In this document: piece after piece, positions 56,401 to 64,000 of the stretch
Layout: the number at the start of each line of letters is the position of its first letter
Numbering within the stretch: position 1 is the first letter of the stretch
Assembly (NCBI GenBank): GCA_963971425.1
Contig: OZ020517.1
Coordinates: 12,092,501-12,156,500, forward strand
Length of the DNA stretch: 64,000 nucleotides
Origin: Bryoerythrophyllum caledonicum
Taxonomy: Eukaryota; Streptophyta; Bryopsida; Pottiales; Pottiaceae
Reading direction: 5' to 3'
Translations under genes and position numbers: made by a program
The notes under the pieces: generated by a model
The model's input: only the letters and a program-made list of their open reading frames with translations
What the model was told of the DNA's origin: nothing
The model's database searches: none

Positions 56401-56950
56401 TGTGCCTATTTTCTCAATAAAAAAACAACTTTGCTTCTTTGACCTGTGTGAGATGTGGCATGATTGCCCCCTGACCATCAAAGTTTGCCTCCAATACGCG
56501 TGGATGGTCACGCAGACGACGTTGGACAGTGGAACAAAGGCCACAAACTGAAACAAGAGTGTTGAGGTCAATGACTTGACCCAACAAGTAACAACGCTGG
56601 TCTTCAGAGAAATCCGGAGCGGCAATGGTGCCTGTCAAAAATCCCATCACCCACTTTCTCTCATCGGTAGAAGGCTCTTTATAAGTTTGGGAAATAGAAT
56701 CCCAAACCATGCCCAGAAGGCGTGTCCTAAAAACATAGGACCCCGGGTAGCACATCAATGTTGGAGATGCTCCCCTCCCTCGAGTGAAGCCTATGCGGTT
56801 CACCATTGCCAATGGTGGTTCATCATCCTTGGAGACCTCCCTGAAAACACGGTGATCATCCAAGATATCATCAACTCTACGGTGTGTAGACCGTTGCACC
56901 TGAGCCAATGTAGAAGTGAGAGTCGCCGAAGAAGCCACATTGGTCCACAA
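53461..56950 (-). pseudogene. Second Ty3/Gypsy element, decayed pol and upstream ORF
   Basis: Read on the minus strand from the right. A 178-codon frame (56950-56414, unrecognised, with FTRGRGASPTLMCYPGSY and VSVCGLC) precedes a broken RT zone (55960-55550, CGNYRLVNCKTKLDLYPCP). Next is an RNase H part (55010-54750, TLAVVWTIAHFGPYFNGQYF), the integrase zinc region (54531-54238, HGYLGHF..CEVCNHVR), and the integrase core (54234-53965, WSLDFFGPL, VLSDQGHEFL). Frameshifts and stops are frequent and no LTRs were found. The sequence is unlike the Gypsy at 33-43 kb, so it is a different lineage. Confidence 0.8.
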
Positions 56951-56954
56951 GATA

Positions 56955-57590
56955 AAAGTCCACTAAGGTTACTCACTTTTGGGCAAAAACCATATACTCC
57001 GTAATATATTTGTTTTAGAGCCCTTTGTTAAATTGTTGTTGAATGTCAACCGTCCATTGATTAGGTGTGAAGAAACCATGGCCAATAGAATGTTAGGTGA
57101 ACAGAAAATATCTTGAAGAAGGTGCTAACACCATATTCGTTATATTGGGAGATTTAGCAACTCCCAAATTAACACATGTAGATCATAAGAGCTAAAGTGC
57201 ACATCTAATTTCTACAATATGGAGGGATATGAGTTTCCATTAAATTGGGAGGTAATGTTTTCTACAAAAACCCCTAGAAAAATAAGTACTACGGATAACA
57301 TTGCATTACGAATCTAACTATAATATTGAAAAGAAGAACACATTAGTCGACACTTCTTTTATACCACATGTGTTCATTGAATATGAATAGCTAAATATTC
57401 ACACTTGATCCTACTAACCCGGATTAACACCATGCTCCAATTTAGCTAAAAGTGAGCTAAATGACGGACAAATATCCACTTGTAAGAGAATTAGCTAAAC
57501 ACATTTTGATGAGCCTTTTTTTATTTAAAAGAATTTCAATTCTCCTTGTGGAATACACATTGGCTAAAAATATATAACGAGTTTCAAATG
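56955..57590. other. AT-rich spacer, nothing recognised
   Basis: No coding. From about 57.42 kb TTTAGCTAAAAGTGAGCTAAA-like words begin, leading into the repeat unit at 57.6 kb. Confidence 0.35.
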
Positions 57591-57800
57591 ATGGTGCTCA
57601 GAAGTGGGAAAAAAATTGCACACACACTACCTCTCTTCGAACTAAAGTGTCCCCATCACTTAGAGGTGCAATGAACTCAAAAAGGCAATTCCACACACTT
57701 TAGCTCCACTTGACCTAAAGTGCGCACCATTACTAAGTACAATGAACTAAATAAGAAGATTTGCTCACACTTTAGCTCCACTAGAGCTAAAGTGCGACTC
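57590..57800. repeat. ~72-bp repeats with TTTAGCTC...GAGCTAAA core (left of DUF7869 gene)
   Basis: CACTTTAGCTCCACT occurs at 57696 and 57768 (72 bp apart). At 57768-57794 CACTTTAGCTC and GAGCTAAAGTG form an 11-bp inverted repeat around CACTA. GTGCACCATYACTA and AATGAACTAAA lie between units. The same unit, in the same orientation, is at 63770-64000. Confidence 0.65.
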
Positions 57801-58107
57801 AACATTTACTTTCTATCATTCACCATGAAGACAATTACTGGTATTATTGGTTTCAAGATTAGAAGCAATTTATCATATTGTTATTTTAAAAAGAAAATAA
57901 AACATACTGCAAATTTTCACCGATACGCAAAAACAATGGAGAGAATATTTCATAGCAATCATTGGCATTACATTTAATAGTCATACAGAGTGTAAACAAA
58001 TACAAATGTCTATAATCTCAGCACCAATGGATCTAACCATACTACATGAAGTATTACGCATCAGAATCCAAAATCTAACAAAAGGAAAGTCCATTGATCT
58101 AAGTCCA

Positions 58108-60937
58108 CTACGACTCGGACCTGGCAAGTGCTTCCAAAGAGGCCTTGATAATCGCTACTTGCCCCTTCGGAATTTTTGTAGTTGAATCTTGCACATGACC
58201 TCCATCCCTCTTTGAAGACCTAGGTTTCCATGCTGTCAAGATTGAATCGGTACTCTCCCACGTTATGGCTATCCCCTTTTCAATTGTCCAACGAAGGTTG
58301 CTATCAGTATCCCAATCTATGTAGAACTTCAGAACATCCCGATCGCGCGATATAAGGCGGTAGAATTGGATACGCACGATGTTTGGCATATCCGGATTAG
58401 AATTAGGATCTGAAACCGCTTGAGCAATCCAAAATGGGCGCTCGTCCCCATCACAAGGCCGCAATGCAACAAAATAGCCAGCAAAAAGATCACGGCCAAC
58501 TCTAAAAGAAGGAGGTGGACGATCGCGTCTCTGGCCAACAAAATGCTCATCTTCACGGTACTCCTCGCGAACCTCACCCTCCGCTGAGAACTCATCTTCA
58601 ATGGCATGGGCAATTCACATCGTTGGCCAAAAGTCGTCTTCCAATGATATCGGTGTATCCATTGGAAGTGTCAGAGCATCTCTAACATCGCGCCAATAAT
58701 ACGATAGCGGCTCAAAACGCGAACGGGCTTCAACAGACTCCCGCGATGATTGCTCCCAGTGATCGATGAATCCTGAAAGTCCCTTCACCACCTCATGGAG
58801 ATGCCGCATCGTAGAAGGCTTCAATGCATCAGGTTCTCCGCGAGGCCATAAAGACCTCCCTTCAGAATCCTCCTTCCACAATTTGATGCCACTACCTTCT
58901 CCTCCCTTAGGAAGCCAATCCTCATCATGGCAAAGGATTTTATACTTCATTACCGGACAACCACTTGAGTCCACATAAAACTTGAACTGATGAGCCTTCG
59001 TATAACCCTGCAAAGCTTCATCACCGTCCGCAATCATATCCCCAATGAACTTCTTAAAGTCAGGAACCTCTTGAATGAGATGCGGGATTGTGGGAACTCT
59101 CATTTTTCATGAACGACCTCATGAGCAAAGGAATGGTTGGAAAACTCTCCTTCCTCAGTGTCATACTCCGACGTCCAAATAATGCATCTATATCATCATG
59201 TGTATGACCAACTAGCATAAAATTAACATACACCTCGCGGAAGATGCGTTTTGCAACAAGAAGAGACCAAAAACAGAAAACAAATCTATTTTTGTTATCA
59301 CCAACAGCATTGTCCATTTGCACGTTCAATATTGATGGCAAAGGCCTCCCAGGAACTAGGATATCTGGAATCTGCCCTAATGGATCCAAACACATCTCTG
59401 CACCCCGTAACACGGCCGCATACAATGGATGAGAGCAAGATTCAGGAAAGAGTTGCCGGGATGATGACTTCGGAGGCGCCTCCAAGTCACGCAATAGTTT
59501 TGCGAACGACCCAACCGTGTAATTGGCATCATGGGAGTATAAATCAAGGCCGTAATGGGCGTAACGCTGGTCCACATGACCATGGGCAAGCATGCCTGTG
59601 ATTGCAAGAGGCAACTTCATAAGCCCATCTAAGTGCTTTGTTTTATGTGAAAAAACCGGGGACGCGGTCTTTGAGTGATTCATCTTATCATGCATGATGG
59701 TAAGAACCTCCTGGGGCGACGACTTTGATCGAAATCGGTTCAGGTAGTACAAGTCCCGATGTGAGAAGGCAGAATCGATGTGAACCTGCATCTTCTTCTG
59801 CCATAGCAGCGATGCTTGTGTTCCAGGTTGAGTAAGCTTCTTCTGATCTTGGTATTTGTCACACGTAGAACAACGGGCGAAGTTGTCTCCACTTCTCTTG
59901 GCATAGTACTCAGGAAAGCTCACTCGCCGAATCTTACTCAAGCTTGAGGTTGAGATTGGCGGCAATCCACAATCAGCATGATGATCATCAAGAAGCGGTA
60001 TCTGATCCTTCCACTTAAAACTTGCAGGAAAGACCTTTGCCACAGCCTTCTCACCAGATGGGAGAACACAGGACTTGTGAGGCATGTGGTCCGCATGTCT
60101 ATCGAGAATGGCTCCAAGAGCGGCAGTAGCTACAACCGTATGACGTCTAGGCTTACGCAAACCGGTATTCCCATGGTGTTGAGCCGCATGACCAGCGGCA
60201 GCGTCCTTCGCATTCCGATAGAAAGTACTCGAACTTACACCCATGATTTTCATCCAAGCATGGGCACAAACGTCCACACCCTCTAGGGTCACAACCTTCC
60301 TACCCGAAGAGTTTCTATGAAACTGTCTATGAACGTCGAGTTTGATATGATTTCTAAACTGCACAATGGTCTCACAGTACAAGCGCATCCGAAGGACTTT
60401 TATTTTATCTCTAGGATAGTGTTGTACACAGTTCTCACTACAACAACTATTGCTCGCAACTGCGTTAATGGAAAGAGGGGTCATGAGAAATTCAGCATTC
60501 CTGGACACTGTTGGACGTGTATTCCTTGAGGAATTGTCGTACGAACGGGAGCTCCCACCTAGAGGTCTGTTACGCTCAACCAACCAGACATTGTAAACGT
60601 CCCTAAGGCAATGATGGAAGAGACTCACACCGTTTAAGAAGACTTGTTGAATAGGCCAGGACTTAAACGAGTACCTCCACTCATCAGGAGCTTCCTCCAG
60701 AACAAAAGTACTGGACACCTGTACTACAACATTCGAATCCCCAAGAGGACCAGAAGAACCTAGAATTGCACTGGACCGGACATTGCGAACCAACCCCTCC
60801 GCAACGCGAACACCCGAATCATTGTGAAGCGAAACAGTCATCCCGACCCAGAGACGGCGAGGAATAACATCAAACTCAGGAAGGTCAGGGTTCACGGGAG
60901 CGTCAACATGAACATCGTCGTCCTCCGAAGACGACAT
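58108..60937 (-). pseudogene. DUF7869-type transposase-like gene, one frameshift and one stop
   Basis: Read on the minus strand from ATG 60937 (MSSSEDDDVHVD). Residues about 210-300 hold a helix-turn-helix-like part (AWMKIMGVSSSTFYRNAKDA), then CSTCDKYQDQ, then the conserved block NVQMDNAVGDNKNRFVF ... FMLVGHTHDDIDALFGRRS, the hallmark of DUF7869 proteins and probably an RNase-H-fold catalytic core. The frame breaks at an A5 run (59107-59103) and resumes with MRVPTIPHLIQEVPDFKKF; a TGA (58617-58615) precedes the last ~170 codons. About 940 codons in all. The family is known mainly as uncharacterised repeated proteins of plants, algae and animals. The two lesions are minor, so the copy is young or an assembly error accounts for the A-run. 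The start could be later if GGAATGCAG (about 60941) is a splice acceptor. Confidence 0.75.
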
Positions 60938-61039
60938 TCTGCATTCCAATGAGGTAAATATTAAATAACCCTGCCAAATAAGAATGGGTGAATACCTTGT
61001 AGGAATAGACATCAATGAAGAAGCATATGAAGAGGGTAA

Positions 61040-61316
61040 TTAAGCTCGAATCGAGGTAAAGTCTGGCGCTTGAAAATACATTTGATTCAAGTGAATTGAC
61101 ATTGAAGAACACGCAAATTTAGCTCGACTCGAGGTAAACTGATGCGGTATTATATGACAAGTAGAAAATTTAATGCGATTAGTTTTAATCCGCATATGAA
61201 ATTATCTCACCCTCGACAGTGACAATTTAGCCCGATCCGACCTGATTTAGTGACTATAAGACGCAATGTCATTTTATCCCGAGTCGAGTTAAAAAGACAT
61301 AGAAAATAAGGTAGAA
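61040..61316. repeat. Degenerate palindromic repeats upstream of the DUF7869 gene
   Basis: Decayed versions of the palindrome seen further right occur near 61040 (AAGCTCGAATCGAGGTAAAG), 61117 (TTTAGCTCGACTCGAGGTAA), 61223 and 61270. They lie between the gene start and the regular array, with irregular spacing. Confidence 0.6.
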
Positions 61317-61625
61317 CAGTTTAGTTCAAGTCGAGATAAACTGTCCTTCGAAAGAAGGTAAGACAGTTTAGCTACATACGAGCTACACTGTCCTACAATA
61401 TTGAATCGACAGTTTAGCTCGACTCGAGCTAAACTGTCTTACCTTCGTTCGAAGGACAGTTTAGCTCGACTCGAGCTAAACTGACAATAATGATATTGAC
61501 CGACAGTTTAGCTCGAGTCGAGCTAAACTGTCCTTCGAAAGAACGTAAGACAGATTAGCTCGAGTCGAGCTAAACTGTCCTTCGAAAGAACGTAAGACAG
61601 ATTAGCTCGAGTCGAGCTAAACTGT
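61317..61625. repeat. Seven-unit 46/47-bp array of 29-bp palindromes
   Basis: Units start at 61317, 61363, 61409, 61456, 61503, 61550 and 61597. The consensus is ACAGTTTAGCTCGA, one centre base, then its inverse complement TCGAGCTAAACTGT, so each is a near-perfect 29-bp palindrome. Spacers are CCTTCGAAAGAACGTAAG-like; the spacer between units 3 and 4 and the centre bases of units 3-4 are inverted. The array begins about 380 bp 5' of the DUF7869 start codon and degenerates towards it. Protein-binding sites are the likeliest role. Confidence 0.85.
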
Positions 61626-61639
61626 CCTTCCGTGATTCT

Positions 61640-62160
61640 CGGCGCCTTTGTCGGGATTCGTATGGGAAAACTCTTCCGCCTATGAATCTGACTCTCTGTA
61701 TACTACAACCCAAATCTTTCCGTTAGTCGTCAAGAAACTCTCACTGATGCTTCAAAATCACAGTAGCAGCTGGAACCAGCGCAATAACCCTACACACTGT
61801 CACATCCTAATTGCTAGAGACTGTGCACGGAGAATGCAAGAAGTATACATTGTGTACCTTATGAAGAAGACAACCGGTACGTTGTTGCCTCACCTGCTCA
61901 ACCGTGTGCAACCTATAGGTGTTGCTCTCTTCAAGCTCCGACAGTCGTACTACCTCCAAGCCTCTCCACAACAACCTTGCACAACAACCAAAGTGAGAAG
62001 GAAACAAATGAAGAAAGTTTTCGAGGATCGGCGAGGTCACTCACGGACACACGACCGTTTCAGAATTGGCGGGAGGAAACTTCAGAATTGGCGGGGGGGG
62101 GGGAATTTTTTACAGCCCCTAAAAAGTGCAAATTCGAAATCTTAGCAGGAAACTGAATCA
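61640..62160. other. Possible 5' leader or first exon of the DUF7869 element; G11 run
   Basis: This stretch is less AT-rich, with a long plus-strand open frame (61648-62145, no ATG start) and a shorter minus frame; neither is recognised. CAGAATTGGCGGG is directly repeated at about 62062 and 62083, and the second copy runs into eleven G residues (62093-62103). It may be leader DNA of the minus-strand gene. Confidence 0.3.
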
Positions 62161-62235
62161 ACTATTTCCCGGTTGACTATAATAAGGAAAGGTCAATACC
62201 TCGAATATACTCGCACATGCGAGTTATATACACAG

Positions 62236-62375
62236 TTTTAGGGTAACGCTCAGGGTTTTGGATAGGTTTAGGTTTAGGTTTAGGGTTAGGGTTTAGGGTT
62301 TGGAGTTTCGGGTTTAGGGTTTGGAATTTAGGTTCAGGTTTAGGGTTCACGGTTTAGGATCCTTGGTTTAGGTGT
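62236..62375. repeat. Degenerate interstitial telomere-like repeat (TTTAGGG)
   Basis: TTTAGGTTTAGGTTTAGGG, GGGTTTAGGGTTTGG and similar units run for about 140 bp with many changes. This is the plant-type telomere motif on the G-rich strand, internal to the window. Confidence 0.65.
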
Positions 62376-62379
62376 TATC

Positions 62380-63290
62380 TTCTAATGTCAATTCATTTCA
62401 ATATAATAATACTTTGAAGATTCATGATATTGACAATTCAACTAAGGTATAAAGAAATGTAGAGAAGATATTGAGATGATTAATAATAGTTTTTATTACA
62501 ATCCAAATAGGACTTATCTATTATGTTGAAATCAAAGACCTTAACAAACAAGTTGCATTTAAAAAACAAAAAAACATATTATATGTGCACGTGTATTTTT
62601 AGCCAAAACAAATGTATTCAAGCATGCTTTGGACATCATTTCTTTGGGGTTTTAAAAATGTGCGTCATGTAACTATTTCGTCATCAATTTAGAATGTGCA
62701 TTCTTTGGCAAGAATCCCAATGTCCCCATGGTCTGGATTTGCAATTGAAATTGGTTACTTTCCACTTAGAGGTACTCAAAGACTTGAAATGTGCGCAAAC
62801 TAATATTTCAATTAAAATATCTTATTCTTGAGTTCACATTGTATTTTCATGACTTTAGGGTGTGGCAATCTAAGCATGACATAAAAGATGGAAGAATTCT
62901 TGACCATATACAATTTATTTCATGTTTTGACGTGAAATTGAAGACTTTGTCATTTGTAAAACATAGAGAGTGAAACAATATTAAAAGATTTAAATAAGAA
63001 ACGGAGAGACCTCCTCATGACAAAAAAAGAATAATCAAAATATAAAATATAACTAATACAAAGTGTATCACTTAGTGCATCAGGCATAATTTAATGTTCG
63101 TAATGTAAGTAATTTTGAATTTATTTATACATGCAAAAATGGAATAATTAGTTTTTGAGCACGTTCTAGTGGTCGCAAATTATATTTTAAATTCTCAAAA
63201 TTTTGTAGAAGGATGATAAAAGTAATGAGGCATATTTATAAGTAATGTATTTTCTCAATGAGAGGCATATTTATAAGTAATTTATTTTCT
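62380..63290. other. AT-rich spacer, nothing recognised
   Basis: No gene or element end seen. AGAGGCATATTTATAAGTAAT is directly repeated near 63228 and 63262. Confidence 0.35.
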
Positions 63291-63740
63291 CAATGAACGT
63301 CTTCATTAAAAGTTATGCGAGCCAAAAGAGAAACTTCTCGATTGCCGGCACGTCGAGCAACCTCAAAAACCTTTTGCTATGACACAGTATGGAATGTGGT
63401 ATTTTCAATACATAGAAGTAATATTAGAACAAATGATATTGTGAAAAAATATGTTATTTTTCTAGTGAAAAATAAGATTACATATTCATTCATCTATTTT
63501 TCACATTGTCACATATTATTGATTTAGGGTACCAAAAATACTTAGACTTCATATCCACTAAAAACTAAGGGATCGTCATATTTTTTTGTTTTTTAATATT
63601 ACTATTGGAGATTTAGATCCACATATTTTGAAAATCCTTTTAAAATTCAAAAGATTACTATTCCACTTGTGAAATACTTATCCATAAAGAGAAGTACGGA
63701 GTTCAAAATGATTGTTTGTAGAAGTGGAAATACACATTGC
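63290..63740 (+). mobile_element. Diverged fragment of the long TTAA-family element
   Basis: The order of phrases (GCCGGCACGTCGAGCAACCTC, AAAAACCTTTTGCTATGACAC, TTTTCACATTGTCACATATT, GGTACCAAAAATACTT) follows the interior of the copies at 30.9 and 46.4 kb with many differences. The stretch 63650-63770 also resembles 57530-57620. Confidence 0.45.
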
Positions 63741-63769
63741 ACATACATCAGATCGGTTTTTAGCAGAGG

Positions 63770-64000
63770 TGTGCACCATCACTACATGCAGTGAACTAAA
63801 AGGAGTGTGTGCACACACTTTAGCTCCACTCGTGCTAACGTGTGCCTCATCACTAGGTGCAGTGAACTAAAAAGATAATATGCACAAATTAGCTCTACTA
63901 GAGCTAAATTGTGCACCATCACTAAATGGAGTGGATTAGAAAGCAAAAATGCACTATGTAGCTCCAGTATACAGAAGATGGCTTCTACTGTAGTGGACAC
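63770..64000. repeat. ~70-bp repeats with TTTAGCTCCACT core at the window end
   Basis: ACTTTAGCTCCACT (63818), AATTAGCTCTACTAGAGCTAA (from 63887) and ATGTAGCTCCAGT (63955) are spaced about 70 bp, with GTGCACCATCACTA and AGTGAACTAAAA between. This is the same unit and orientation as 57590-57800. The array runs off the window. Confidence 0.65.

Noticed and set aside
61317-61625. CRISPR array
   Set aside because: Regular spacing is present, but the spacers are nearly identical, the repeats are perfect palindromes, and the DNA is plant-type nuclear; this is a tandem array.
62236-62375. Chromosome end (true telomere)
   Set aside because: Repeats are degenerate, short, and followed by more than 1.6 kb of unrelated DNA.

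Overview
The window looks like gene-poor nuclear DNA of a streptophyte (a land plant or charophyte alga). The clues are degenerate TTTAGGG-type (plant telomere) repeats at two places, a Ty3/Gypsy element primed by tRNA-Asp in the manner of plant Tat/Athila elements, an L1-type LINE with the zf-RVT tail common in plants, and one intron-containing gene of the plant C2orf69-like family. Some element types (a DUF7869-type transposase, Tc1-like DD34E transposases, TTAA-flanked elements) and the LINE style make a seed-free lineage (charophyte, bryophyte, lycophyte or fern) more likely than a flowering plant. That last step is inference.

Only one gene looks intact: a four-exon gene at 23.36-25.36 kb for an alpha/beta-hydrolase-like C2orf69 family protein of about 406 residues. 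Almost everything else that can be recognised is mobile DNA in various states of decay.

Layout. 0-1.4 kb: dispersed and direct repeats. 2.0-6.7 kb: a decayed L1-type LINE (+). 6.8-7.64 kb: a small TTAA-flanked MITE, telomere-like repeats and a Helitron 3' end with a Pif1-helicase remnant. 8.65-9.58 kb: a long TTAA-flanked non-coding element. 11.6-17.5 kb: MITEs, a CCGG-rich non-coding block, and a solo LTR carrying a heat-shock-element-like array. 19.0-19.8 kb: 57-bp tandem repeats. 21.9-22.5 kb: tandem repeats split by a MITE. 22.9-25.4 kb: the host gene. 26-32.4 kb: MITEs, a PIF/Harbinger-like MITE, a tRNA-like SINE, a Tc1-type remnant and two more TTAA-family copies. 33.27-42.93 kb: a young, structurally complete Gypsy element on the minus strand with exact 5-bp target duplication, gag, pol (three in-frame stops) and a third ORF in the env position. 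43.1-44.2 kb: a GC-richer block with inverted ends. 44.4-51.3 kb: TTAA-family copies, a 5S rRNA pseudogene, and two Tc1-like DD34E pseudogenes facing each other, each followed by the same ~180-bp repeats. 53.5-56.95 kb: a decayed second Gypsy element (-). 57.6-64 kb: a nearly complete DUF7869-type transposase gene (-) next to a 46/47-bp array of 29-bp palindromes, with ~72-bp repeats on both sides.

The most unusual things are (1) the DUF7869 gene with its palindrome array, a candidate poorly described DNA transposon with subterminal binding sites; (2) the coiled-coil third ORF of the Gypsy element; (3) the TTAA-flanked family; and (4) the solo LTR with HSE-like repeats directly upstream of its TATA box. 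All calls come from reading the sequence; no database search was run.
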